This document shows positions 14,070 through 28,139 of a stretch of DNA of 64,000 nucleotides, in pieces (within the stretch, counting starts at the first letter, position 1; the number at the start of each line of letters is the position of its first letter). Source of the stretch: Osmia lignaria lignaria (taxonomy: Eukaryota > Arthropoda > Insecta > Hymenoptera > Megachilidae); contig NC_135032.1 of the NCBI RefSeq assembly GCF_051020975.1, positions 8,122,001 through 8,186,000 of the forward strand. Reading direction: 5' to 3'. The notes below the pieces were generated by a model that did not search any database, was not told the origin of the DNA, and saw only the letters and a list, made by a program, of their open reading frames with translations. The position numbers and the translations under genes were made by a program.

Positions 14070-17000
14070 ATTCATCTGTGGGAACGAATCAGTATATTAC
14101 ATTATATCTAATGTAGATATAGTAATAATGATATTGTTATTAAATGTACATTGATCTGTGGGAACGAATAAGTATATTACATTATATCGATTGTAGATAT
14201 AGTACTAATGGTATTGTTATTAAATGTACATTGATCTGTGGGAATGAATCTGTATGTGACATTTTATCTAATGTAGATATAGTACTAATGATACTGTTAT
14301 TAAATGTACATTGATCTGTGGGAAGGAATCAGTATTATAAGTTATATCTAATGTAGACATGGTATTAGTGATATTGTTAATAAATGTACATTACATATCT
14401 AATGTAGATATATTACTAATGATATTGTTATTAAATGTACGTACATCTATGGGGAGCAATCAGTATATTACAATATATCTAATGCAGATATAGTAATAAT
14501 GATATTGTTATTAAATGTACATTGATCTCGGGGAAGAAATCAGTATATTAGATTATGTACAACGAAGATATAGTAATAATGGCATTGTTTGTAAATGTAT
14601 ATTACATATCTAATGTAGATATACTACTAATGACATTGTTACTAAATGTACATCGATCTGTGCTAATGAATCGGTATATGACATTATATCTAATATAAAT
14701 ATAGTAATAATGATATTGTAATAAATGTACATTGATATGTGGCAATGAATCAGTATATTATATTATATCTAATGTAAATTTGGCAATAATGGTATTGTTT
14801 TTAAATGTACATTACATATCTATTGTCGATATAGTACTAATGATATTGTTATTAAATGTACATTGATCTGTGGGAACGAATAAGTATATTTCATTATATC
14901 GAATGTAGATATATTACGAATGATATTGTTATTAAATGTACAATGATCTGTGGGAACGAATAAGTATATTTCATTATATTCAATGTAGATATGGTACCAA
15001 TGATATTGTTATTAAATGTACATTGATCTGTGGGAAGGAATCAGTATATTACATTATATCTAATGTAGATATGGTAATAATGATATTGTTTTTAAATGCA
15101 CATTGATCTGTGGGAAGGAATCAGTATATTACATTATGTCCAACTGAGATATAATAATACTGGCATTGTTTGTAAATGTATATTACATATCTACTGTAGA
15201 TATAGTACTAATGATACTGTTATTAAATGTACATTGATCTGTTGGAAGGAATCAGTATATTACATTATGTCCAACGGAGATATAGTAATAATGGCACTGT
15301 TTGTAAATGTATATTACATATCTACTGTAGATATAGTAATAATGATATTGTTATTAAATGTACATTGATCTGTGGGAATGAATCAGTATATTACATTATA
15401 TTCAATGTAGATATAGTACCAATGATAGTGTTATTAAATGTACATTTATCTATGGGAAAGAATCAGTATATTACATTATACCTAACGTAGATGTGGTAAT
15501 AATGATATTGTTATTAAATGTACATTACATATCTAATGTAGATATAGTACTAATGATATTGTTATTAAATACACATTCATCTGTGGGAACGAAAAAGTAT
15601 ATTACATTATATCTAATGTAGATATAGTAATAATGATATTGTTATTAAATGTACATTGATCTGTTGGAATGAATCAATATATTACATTATATCGAATGTA
15701 GATATAGTACTAATGGTATTGTTATTAAATGTACATTGATCTGTGGGAAGGAATCAGTCTATTACATTATGTCCAACGGAGATATAATAATACTGGCATT
15801 GTTTGTAGATGTATATTACATATCTACTGTAGATATGGTACTAATGATACTGTTATTAAATGTACATTGATCTGTGGGAATGAATCAGCATATTACACTA
15901 TATTCAATGTAGATATAGTACCAATGATATTGTTATTAAATGTACATTGATCTGTGGGAATGAATCAGTATATTACATTATATTCAATGTAGATATAGTA
16001 CTAATGATATTGTTATTAAATGTACATTGGTCTGTGGGAATGAATCAATCTATTACATTATATCGAATGTAGATATAGTACTAATGATATTGTTAATAAA
16101 TACACATATATCTGTGGGAATGAATAAATATATTACATTATATCGAATGTAGATATAGTACTAAGGATATTGTTATTAAATATACATTGATCTGTTGGAA
16201 GGAATCAGTATATTACATTATGTCCAACGGAGATTTAGTAATAATGGCATTGTTTGTAAATGTATATTACATATCTACTGTAGGTATAGTACTAATGATA
16301 TTGTTATTATATGTACATTGTTCTGTTGGAATTAATCAATATATTACATTATATCGAATGTAGATATAGTACGAATGATATTGTTATTAAATGTACATTG
16401 ATCTGTGGGAAGGAATCAGTCTACTACATTATGTCCAACGGAGATATAATAATTCTGGCATTGTTTGTAGATGTATATTACATATCTACTGTAGATATAG
16501 TACTAATGATACTGTTATTAAATGTACATTGATCTGTGGGAATGAATCAGTATATTACATTATATTCAATGTAGATATAGTACTAATGATATTGTTATTA
16601 AATGTACATTGGTCTGTGGGAATGAATCAATCTATTACATTATATCGAATGTAGATATAGTACTAATGATATTGTTATTAAATGTACATTGATCTGTGGG
16701 AATGAATCAGTATATTAGATTATATTCAATGTAGATATAGTACCAATGATATTGTTATTAATTGTACATTGATCTGTGGGAAAGAATCAGTATATTACAT
16801 TATATCTAATGTAGATATTGTAATAATGATATTGTTATTAAATGTACATTACATATCTAATGTAGATATAGTACTAATGATATTGTTAATAAATACACAT
16901 ATATCTGGGGGAACGAATAAATATATTACATTATATCGAATGTAGATATAGTACTAAGGATATTGTTATTAAATATACATTGATCTGTTGGAAGGAATCA

Positions 17001-17763
17001 GTATATTACATTATGTCCAACGGAGATATAGTAATAATGGCATTGTTTGTAAATGTATATTACATATCTACTGTAGATATAGTACTAATGATACTGTTAT
17101 TAAATGTACATTGTTCTGTTGGAATGAATCAATATATTACATTATATCGAATGTAGATATAGTACGAATGATATTGTTTTTAAATGCACATTGATCTGTG
17201 GGAAGGAATCAGTATATTACATTATGTCCAACGGAGATATAATAATACTGGCATTGTTTGTAAATGTATATTACATATCTACTGTAGATATAGTACTAAT
17301 GATATTGTTAATAAATAAACATTCATCTGTGGGAACGAATAACTATATTACATTATATCGAATGTTGATATAGTACTAAGGATATTGTTATTGAACCTAC
17401 ATTGATCTGTGGGAAAGAATCAGTAAATTACATTATATTCAAAGTAGATATAGTACCAATGATATTGTTATTAAATGTACATTGATCTGTGGGAAGGAAT
17501 CAGTATATTACATTATATCTAATGTAGATATGGTAATAATGATATTGTTTTTAAATGTACATTTATCTGTGGGAAAGAATCGGTATATTACATTATACCT
17601 AATGTAGATATGGTAATAATGATATTGTTATTAAATGTACATTACATATCTAATGTAGATATAGTACTAATGATATTGTTATTAAATACACATTCATCTG
17701 TGGGAACGAATAAGTATATTACATTATATCTAATGTAGATATAGTAATAATGATATTGTTATT
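14033..17763 (+). repeat. ~3.7-kb duplicated segment, copy 1 (spacing 5099)
   Basis: Copied at 19132-22862. I see only a handful of single-base differences, for example AGTAATAATGG at ~16236 against AGTATTAATGG, TATTACATTATATCGAATGT at ~16343 against TATTAGATTATATCGAATAT, and CGAATGTTGAT at ~17360 against CGAATGTAGAT. The spacing fits 51 L + 20 S minus the one-base deletion at ~14719. The right boundary is where GTTATTATATGTACATTGACC here is replaced by TTAAATGTACATTGATC in the copy. Confidence 0.9.
14330..15010 (+). repeat. Island of diverged monomers, copy 1
   Basis: These monomers carry far more substitutions than their neighbours: CAGTATTATAAGTTATATC, GTACATCTATGGGGAGCAAT, GATCTCGGGGAAGAAATC, TGTACAACGAAGATATAG, CGATCTGTGCTAATGAATC, GTAAATTTGGCAATAATGG, and a one-base deletion giving GATATTGTAATAAATG at ~14719. 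They are still recognisable as L and S in the same orientation. The same island recurs at 19429-20109. Confidence 0.85.
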
Positions 17764-19131
17764 ATATGTACATTGACCTGTTGGAACGACTCAATATATT
17801 ACATTATATCGAATGTAGATATAGTACTAATGGTATTGTTATTAAAGGTACATTGATCTGTCGGAAGGAATCAGTCTATTACATTATGTCCAACGGAGAT
17901 ATAATAATACTGGCATTGTTTGTAAATGTATATTACATATCTACTGTAGATATAGTACTAATGATACTGTTATTAAATGTACATTGATCTGTGGGAATGA
18001 ATCAGCATATTACATTATATTCAATGTAGATATAGTACCAATGATATTGTTATTAAATGTACGTTGCATATCTAATGTAGATATAGTACTAATGATAATG
18101 TCATTAAATGCACATTCATCTGTGGGAACGAATAAGTATATTACATTATATCTAATGTAGATATAGTAATAATGATATTGTTATTAAATGTACATTGATC
18201 TGTGGGAATGAATCAGCATATTACATTATATTCAATGTAGATATAGTACCAATGATATTGTTATTAAATGTACATTGATCTGTGGGAAGGAATCAGTATA
18301 TTACATTATGTCCAACGGAGATATAATAATACTGGCATTGTTGGTAAATGTATATTACATATCTACTGTAGATATAGTACTAATGATACTGTTATTAAAT
18401 GTACATTGATCTGTGGGAATGAATCAGTATATAACATTATATCGTAGGTAGATATAGTGTCCACGATATTGTTATTAAATGTACATTGATCTGTGGGAAT
18501 GAATCTGTATGTGACATTTTATCTAATGTAGATGTAGTAATAGAGATATTGTTATTAAAGGTACATTGATCTGTGGGAGGGAATCAGTGTATTACATTAT
18601 ATCTATTGTAGATATGGTAATACTGATATTGTTATTAAATGTACATTACATATCTGATGTAGATGTAGTACTAATGATATTGTTATTAAATGTACATTAC
18701 ATATCTTATGTGGATATAGTACTAATGATATTGTTATTAAATGTACATTGATCTGTTGGAAGGAATCAGTATATTTCATTACGTCCAACGGAGATGTAAT
18801 AATTCTGGCATTGTTTGTAGATGTATATTACATATCTACTGTAGATATAGTACTAATGATATTGTTAATAAATACACATTCATCTGTGGGAACGAATAAC
18901 TATATTACATTATATCGAATGTAGATATAGTACTAAGGATATTGTTATTGAATGTACATTGATCGGAGGGAAAGAATCAGTATATTACATTATATTCAAT
19001 GTAGATATAGTACCAATGATATTGTTATTAAATGTACATTGATCTGTGGGAAGGAATCGGTATATTACATTATATCTAATGTAGATATGGTAATAATGAT
19101 ATTGTTTTTAAATGTACGTTACATATCTAAT
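17764..19131 (+). repeat. Satellite between the two 3.7-kb copies
   Basis: Mostly the second copy of the 13050-14065 segment (to ~18742), followed by L and S monomers with the GATCGGAGGGAAAG variant (~18961) that is related to ~2840-3250. It contains M block copy 5. No non-satellite sequence is present. Confidence 0.82.
18405..18746 (+). repeat. M block copy 5 (lineage 2)
   Basis: Same GTGTCCACG and CTGATGTAGATG variants as the block at 13728, but with CTTATGTGG in the last S. The following L has TTCATTACGTCCAACGG, a private change of ATG to ACG. Confidence 0.87.
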
Positions 19132-22100
19132 GTAGATATAGTACTAATGATATTGTTATTAAATACACATTCATCTGTGGGAACGAATCAGTATATTACA
19201 TTATATCTAATGTAGATATAGTAATAATGATATTGTTATTAAATGTACATTGATCTGTGGGAACGAATAAGTATATTACATTATATCGATTGTAGATATA
19301 GTACTAATGGTATTGTTATTAAATGTACATTGATCTGTGGGAATGAATCTGTATGTGACATTTTATCTAATGTAGATATAGTACTAATGATACTGTTATT
19401 AAATGTACATTGATCTGTGGGAAGGAATCAGTATTATAAGTTATATCTAATGTAGACATGGTATTAGTGATATTGTTAATAAATGTACATTACATATCTA
19501 ATGTAGATATATTACTAATGATATTGTTATTAAATGTACGTACATCTATGGGGAGCAATCAGTATATTACAATATATCTAATGCAGATATAGTAATAATG
19601 ATATTGTTATTAAATGTACATTGATCTCGGGGAAGAAATCAGTATATTAGATTATGTACAACGAAGATATAGTAATAATGGCATTGTTTGTAAATGTATA
19701 TTACATATCTAATGTAGATATACTACTAATGACATTGTTACTAAATGTACATCGATCTGTGCTAATGAATCGGTATATGACATTATATCTAATATAAATA
19801 TAGTAATAATGATATTGTAATAAATGTACATTGATATGTGGCAATGAATCAGTATATTATATTATATCTAATGTAAATTTGGCAATAATGGTATTGTTTT
19901 TAAATGTACATTACATATCTATTGTCGATATAGTACTAATGATATTGTTATTAAATGTACATTGATCTGTGGGAACGAATAAGTATATTTCATTATATCG
20001 AATGTAGATATATTACGAATGATATTGTTATTAAATGTACAATGATCTGTGGGAACGAATAAGTATATTTCATTATATTCAATGTAGATATGGTACCAAT
20101 GATATTGTTATTAAATGTACATTGATCTGTGGGAAGGAATCAGTATATTACATTATATCTAATGTAGATATGGTAATAATGATATTGTTTTTAAATGCAC
20201 ATTGATCTGTGGGAAGGAATCAGTATATTACATTATGTCCAACTGAGATATAATAATACTGGCATTGTTTGTAAATGTATATTACATATCTACTGTAGAT
20301 ATAGTACTAATGATACTGTTATTAAATGTACATTGATCTGTTGGAAGGAATCAGTATATTACATTATGTCCAACGGAGATATAGTAATAATGGCACTGTT
20401 TGTAAATGTATATTACATATCTACTGTAGATATAGTAATAATGATATTGTTATTAAATGTACATTGATCTGTGGGAATGAATCAGTATATTACATTATAT
20501 TCAATGTAGATATAGTACCAATGATAGTGTTATTAAATGTACATTTATCTATGGGAAAGAATCAGTATATTACATTATACCTAACGTAGATGTGGTAATA
20601 ATGATATTGTTATTAAATGTACATTACATATCTAATGTAGATATAGTACTAATGATATTGTTATTAAATACACATTCATCTGTGGGAACGAAAAAGTATA
20701 TTACATTATATCTAATGTAGATATAGTAATAATGATATTGTTATTAAATGTACATTGATCTGTTGGAATGAATCAATATATTACATTATATCGAATGTAG
20801 ATATAGTACTAATGGTATTGTTATTAAATGTACATTGATCTGTGGGAAGGAATCAGTCTATTACATTATGTCCAACGGAGATATAATAATACTGGCATTG
20901 TTTGTAGATGTATATTACATATCTACTGTAGATATGGTACTAATGATACTGTTATTAAATGTACATTGATCTGTGGGAATGAATCAGCATATTACACTAT
21001 ATTCAATGTAGATATAGTACCAATGATATTGTTATTAAATGTACATTGATCTGTGGGAATGAATCAGTATATTACATTATATTCAATGTAGATATAGTAC
21101 TAATGATATTGTTATTAAATGTACATTGGTCTGTGGGAATGAATCAATCTATTACATTATATCGAATGTAGATATAGTACTAATGATATTGTTAATAAAT
21201 ACACATATATCTGTGGGAATGAATAAATATATTACATTATATCGAATGTAGATATAGTACTAAGGATATTGTTATTAAATATACATTGATCTGTTGGAAG
21301 GAATCAGTATATTACATTATGTCCAACGGAGATTTAGTATTAATGGCATTGTTTGTAAATGTATATTACATATCTACTGTAGGTATAGTACTAATGATAT
21401 TGTTATTATATGTACATTGTTCTGTTGGAATTAATCAATATATTAGATTATATCGAATATAGATATAGTACGAATGATATTGTTATTAAATGTACATTGA
21501 TCTGTGGGAAGGAATCAGTCTACTACATTATGTCCAACGGAGATATAATAATTCTGGCATTGTTTGTAGATGTATATTACATATCTACTGTAGATATAGT
21601 ACTAATGATACTGTTATTAAATGTACATTGATCTGTGGGAATGAATCAGTATATTACATTATATTCAATGTAGATATAGTACTAATGATATTGTTATTAA
21701 ATGTACATTGGTCTGTGGGAATGAATCAATCTATTACATTATATCGAATGTAGATATAGTACTAATGATATTGTTATTAAATGTACATTGATCTGTGGGA
21801 ATGAATCAGTATATTAGATTATATTCAATGTAGATATAGTACCAATGATATTGTTATTAATTGTACATTGATCTGTGGGAAAGAATCAGTATATTACATT
21901 ATATCTAATGTAGATATTGTAATAATGATATTGTTATTAAATGTACATTACATATCTAATGTAGATATAGTACTAATGATATTGTTAATAAATACACATA
22001 TATCTGGGGGAACGAATAAATATATTACATTATATCGAATGTAGATATAGTACTAAGGATATTGTTATTAAATATACATTGATCTGTTGGAAGGAATCAG

Positions 22101-22862
22101 TATATTACATTATGTCCAACGGAGATATATTAATAATGGCATTGTTTGTAAATGTATATTACATATCTACTGTAGATATAGTACTAATGATACTGTTATT
22201 AAATGTACATTGTTCTGTTGGAATGAATCAATATATTACATTATATCGAATGTAGATATAGTACGAATGATATTGTTTTTAAATGCACATTGATCTGTGG
22301 GAAGGAATCAGTATATTACATTATGTCCAACGGAGATATAATAATACTGGCATTGTTTGTAAATGTATATTACATATCTACTGTAGATATAGTACTAATG
22401 ATATTGTTAATAAATAAACATTCATCTGTGGGAACGAATAACTATATTACATTATATCGAATGTAGATATAGTACTAAGGATATTGTTATTGAACCTACA
22501 TTGATCTGTGGGAAAGAATCAGTAAATTACATTATATTCAAAGTAGATATAGTACCAATGATATTGTTATTAAATGTACATTGATCTGTGGGAAGGAATC
22601 AGTATATTACATTATATCTAATGTAGATATGGTAATAATGATATTGTTTTTAAATGTACATTTATCTGTGGGAAAGAATCGGTATATTACATTATACCTA
22701 ATGTAGATATGGTAATAATGATATTGTTATTAAATGTACATTACATATCTAATGTAGATATAGTACTAATGATATTGTTATTAAATACACATTCATCTGT
22801 GGGAACGAATAAGTATATTACATTATATCTAATGTAGATATAGTAATAATGATATTGTTATT
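19132..22862 (+). repeat. ~3.7-kb duplicated segment, copy 2 (spacing 5099)
   Basis: Second copy of 14033-17763. Private bases include ATATATTAATAATGG at ~22126 and ATTAGATTATATCGAATATAG at ~21443. Its right boundary at ~22862 leads into TCTGTTTTAATGACTC-type monomers, as at ~3769 and ~12227. Confidence 0.9.
19429..20109 (+). repeat. Island of diverged monomers, copy 2
   Basis: Carries the same rare substitutions and the same one-base deletion (~19818) as 14330-15010, so the divergence came before the 5099-bp duplication. Confidence 0.85.
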
Positions 22863-24383
22863 AAATGTACATTGATCTGTTTTAATGACTCAATATATTA
22901 CATTATATCGAATGTAGATATATTACTAATGGTATTGTTATTAAATGTACATTGATCTGTGGGAAGGAATCAGTCTATTACATTATGTCCAACGGAGATA
23001 TAATAATACTGGCATTGTTTGTAGATGTATATTACATATCTACTGTAGATATAGTACTAATGATACTGTTATTAAATGTACATTGATCTGTGGGAATGAA
23101 TCAGCATATTACATTATATTCAATGTAGATATAGTACCAATGATATTGTTATTAAATGTACATTTATCTGTGGGAAAGAATCAGTATATTAAATTATACC
23201 TAATGTAGATATGGTAATAATGATATTGTTATTAAATGTACATTACATATCTAATGTAGATATAGTACTAATGATATTGTTATTAAATACACATTCATCT
23301 GTGGGAACGAATAAGTATATTACATTATATCTAATGTAGATATAGTAATAATGATATTGTTATTAAATGTACATTAATCTGTTGGAATGACTCAATATAT
23401 TACATTATATCGAATGTAGATATAGTACTAATGGTATTGTTATTAAGTGTACATTGATCTGTGGGAAGGAATCAGTCTATTACATTATGTCCAACGGAGA
23501 TATAATAATACTGGGATTGTTTGTAGATGTATATTACATATCTACTGTAGATATAGTACTAATGATACTGTTATTAAATGTACATTGATCTGTGGGAATG
23601 AATCAGTATATTACATTATATCTAATGTAGATATGGTAATAATGATATTGTTTTTAAATGTACGTTACATATCTAATGTAGATATAGTACTAATGATAAT
23701 GTTATTAAATGCACATTCATCTGTGGGAACGAATAAGTATATTACATTATATCTAATGTAGATATAGTAATAATGATATTGTTATTAAATGTACATTGAT
23801 CTGTTGGAATGAATCAATATATTACATTATATCGAATGTAGATATAGTACTAATGATACTGTTATTAAATGTACATTGATCTGTGGGAAGGAATCAGTAT
23901 ATTACATTATATCTAATGTAGATATGGTAATAATGATATTGTTTTTAAATGCACATTGATCTGTGGGAAGGATTCAGTATATTACATTATGTCCAACGGA
24001 GATATAATAATACTGGCATTGTTTGTAAATGTATATTACATATCTACTGTAGATATAGTACTAATGATACTGTTATTAAATGTACATTGATCTGTTGGAA
24101 GGAATCAGTATATTACATTATGTCCAACGGAGATATAGTAATAATGGCACTGCTTGTAAATGTATATTACATATCTACTGTAGATATAGTACTAATGATA
24201 CTGTTATTAAATGTACATTGATCTGTGGGAATGAATCAGTATATTACATTATATTCAATGTAGATATAGTACGAATGATATTGTTACTAAATGTACATTG
24301 ATCTGTGGGAAGGAATCAGTCTACTACATTATGTCCAACGGAGATATAATAGTTCTGGCATTGTTTGTAGATGTATATTACAT
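22863..24383 (+). repeat. Mixed L/S satellite with a fused monomer pair
   Basis: Ordinary satellite. Near 23590-23640 an L starting GGGAATGAATCAG passes straight into ATATCTAATGTAGATATGGTAA, whereas most such L monomers go on with ATATTCAATGTAGATATAG. This is a mosaic monomer, which yields a slightly longer repeat-derived open frame (104 codons). From ~23871 it is the copy of 5130-7122. Confidence 0.8.
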
Positions 24384-27300
24384 ATCTACTGTAGATATAG
24401 TACTAATGATACTGTTATTAAATGTACATTGCTCTGTGGGAATGAATCAACATATTACATTATATTCAATGTAGATATAGTACCAATGATATTGTTATTA
24501 AATGTACATTGATCTGTGGGAAGGAATCAGTATATTACATTATATCTAATGTAGATATGATAATAATGGTGTTGTTTTTAAATGCACATTGGTCTGTGGG
24601 AAAGAATCAGTGTATTACATTATGTCCAACGGAGATATAATAATACTGGCATTGTTTGTAAATGTATATTACATATCTACTGTAGATATAGTACTAATGA
24701 TATTGTTAACAAATACACATTCATCTGTGGGAACGAATAACTATATTACATTATATCGAAAGTAGATATAGTACTAAGGATATTGTTATTGAATGTACAT
24801 TGATCTGAGGGGAAGAATCAGTATATTACATTATATTCAATGTAGATATAGTACCAATGATATTGTTATTAAATGTACATTGATCTGTGGGAAGGAATCA
24901 GTATATTACATTATATCTAACGTAGATATGGTAATAATGATATTGTTATTAAATGTACATTACATATCTAATGTAGATATAGTACTAATGATATTGTTAT
25001 TAAATACACATTCATCTGTGGGAACGAATAAGTATATTACATTATATCTAATGTAGATATAGTAATAATGATATTGTTATTAAATGTACATTAATCTGTT
25101 GGAATGACTCAATATATTACATTATATCGAATGTAGATATAGTACTAATGGTATTGTTATTAAGTGTACATTGATCTGTGGGAAGGAATCAGTCTATTAC
25201 ATTATGTCCAACGGAGATATAATAATACTGGGATTGTTTGTAGATGTATATTACATATCTACTGTAGATATAGTACTAATGATACTGTTATTAAATGTAC
25301 ATTGATCTGTGGGAATGAATCAGTATATTACATTATACTCAATGTAGATATAGTACTAATGATATTGTTATTAAATGTACATTGGTCTGTGGGAATGAAT
25401 CAATCTATTACATTATATCGAATGTAGATATAGTACTAATGATATTGTTAATAAATACACATATATCTGGGGGAACGAATAAATATATTACATTATGTCG
25501 AATGTAGATATAGTACTAAGGATATTGTTATTAAATATGCATTGATCTGTTGGAAGGAATCAGTATATTACATTATGTCCAACGGAGATATAGTAATAAT
25601 GGCATTGTTTGTAAACGTATATTACATATCTACTGTAGATATAGTACTAATGATATTGTTATTAAATGTACATTGTTCTGTTGGAATGAATGAATATATT
25701 ACATTATATCAAATGTAGATATAGTACGAATGATATTGTTATTAAATGTACATTGATCTGTGGGAAGGAATCAGTCTACTACATTATGTCCAACGGAGAT
25801 ATAATAATTCTGCCATTGTTTGTAAATGTATATTACATATCTACTGTAGATATAGTACTAATGATACTGTTATTAAATGTACATTGATCTGTGGGAATGA
25901 ATCAGCATATTACATTATATTCAATGTAGATATAGTACCAATGATATTGTTATTAAATCTACATTGATCTGTGGGAAGGAATCAGTATATTACATTATAT
26001 CTAATGTAGATATGATAATAATGATGTAGTTTTTAAATGCACATTGATCTGTGGGAAGGAATCAGTATATTACATTATGTCCAACGGAGATATAATAATA
26101 CTGGCATTGTTTGTAAATGTATATTACATATCTACTGTAGATATAGTACTAATGATATTGTTAATAAATACACATTCATCTGTGGGAACGAATAACTATA
26201 TTACATTATATCGAATGTAGATATAGTACTAAGGATATTGTTAGTGAATCTACATTGATCTGTGGGAAAGAATCAGTATATTACATTATATTCAAAGTAG
26301 ATATAGTACCAATGATATTGTTATTAAATGTACATTGATCTGTGGGAAGGAATCAGTATATTACATTATATCTAATGTAGATATGGTAATAATGATATTG
26401 TTTTTAAATGTACGTTACATATCTAATGTAGATATAGTACTAATGATAATGGTATTAAATGCACATTCATCGGTGGGAACGAATAAGTATATTACATTAT
26501 ATCTAATGTAGATATAGTAATAATGAAATTGTTATTAAAGGTACATTGATCTGTTGGAATGAATCAATATATTACATTATATCGAATGTAGATATAGTAC
26601 TAATGATACTGTTATTAAATGTACATTGATCTGTGGGAAGGAATCAGTATATTACATTATATTCGATGTAGATATAGTACCAATGATATTGTTATTAAAT
26701 GTACATTTATCTGTGGGAAAGAATCGGTATATTACATTATACCTAATGTAGATATGGTAATAATGATATTGTTATTAAATGTACATTACATATCTAATGT
26801 AGATATAGTACTAATGATATTGTTATTAAATACACATTCATCTGTGGGAACGAATAAGTATATTACATTATATCTAATGTAGATATAGTAATAATGATAC
26901 TGTTATTAAATGTACATTGATCTGTTTTAATGACTCAATATATTACATTATATCTAATGTAGGTATAGTACCAATGATATTGTCATTAAATGTACATTTA
27001 TCTGTGGGAAAGAATCAGTATATTACATTATACCTAATGTAGATATGGTAATAATGATATTGTTATTAAATGTACATTACATATCTAATGTAGATATAGT
27101 ACTAATGATATTGTTATTAAATACACATTCATTTGTGGGAACGAATAAGTATATTACATTATATCTAATGTTGATATAGTAATAATGATATTGTTAATAA
27201 ATGTACATTGATCTGTTGGAATGAATCAATATATTACATTATATCGAATGTAGATATAGTACTAATGGTATTGTTATTAAATGTACATTGATCTGTGGGA

Positions 27301-27562
27301 AGGAATCAGCGTATTTCATTATGTCCAGCGGAGATATAATAATACTGGCATTGTTTGTAGATGTATATTACATACCTACTGTAGATATAGTACTAATGAT
27401 ACTGTTATTAAATGTACATTGATCTGTGGGAATGAATCAGCATATTACATTATATTCAATGTAGATATAGTACCAATGATATTGTTATTAAATGTACATT
27501 GATCTGTGGGAATGAATCAGTATATTACATTATATTCAATGTAGATATAGTACCAATGATAT
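24384..27562 (+). repeat. ~3.2-kb duplicated satellite segment, copy 2
   Basis: Second copy of 9690-12868. Private bases include TGCTCTGTGGG at ~24430 just upstream region-wise, TTATGTCGAATG at ~25495 and TGTCATTAAATG at ~26984. Confidence 0.85.
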
Positions 27563-28139
27563 TGTTAATAAATGTACATTGATCTGTGGGAAGGAATCAG
27601 TATATTACATTATATCTAATGTAGATATGATAATAATGATGTTGTTTTTAAATGCACATTGATCTGTGGGAAGGAATCAGTATATTACATTATGTCCAAC
27701 GGAGATATAATAATACTGGCATTGTTTGTCAATGTATATTACATATCTACTGTAGATATAGTACTAATGATATTGTTAATAAATACACATTCATCTGTGG
27801 GAACGAATAACTATATTACATTATATCGAATGTAGATATCGTACTAAGGATATTGTTATTGAATGTACATTGATCTGAGGGGAAGAATCAGTATATTACA
27901 TTATATTCAATGTAGATATAGTAGCAATGATATTGTTATTAAATGTACATTGATCTGTGGGAAGGAATCAGTATATTACATTATATCTAATGTAGATATG
28001 GTAATAATGATATTGTTTTTAAATGTACGTTACATATCTAATGTAGATATAGTACTAATGATAATGTTATTAAATGCACATTCATCTGTGGGAACGAATA
28101 AGTATATTACATTATATCTAATGTAGATATAGTACTAAT
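27563..28139 (+). repeat. Satellite stretch related to the left end of the window
   Basis: From ~27581 this follows ~961 onward at a spacing of 26620, sharing GATATCGTACTAAGG, GGGGAAGAATCAG and GATATAGTAGCAATG. A private base is GTTTGTCAATGTAT at ~27725. Confidence 0.8.

Noticed and set aside
18603..18788. Minus-strand 61-codon open frame in the satellite
   Set aside because: It exists only because ATGTCC became ACGTCC in the L after the M block at 18405. Its translation is a threefold repeat of satellite antisense.
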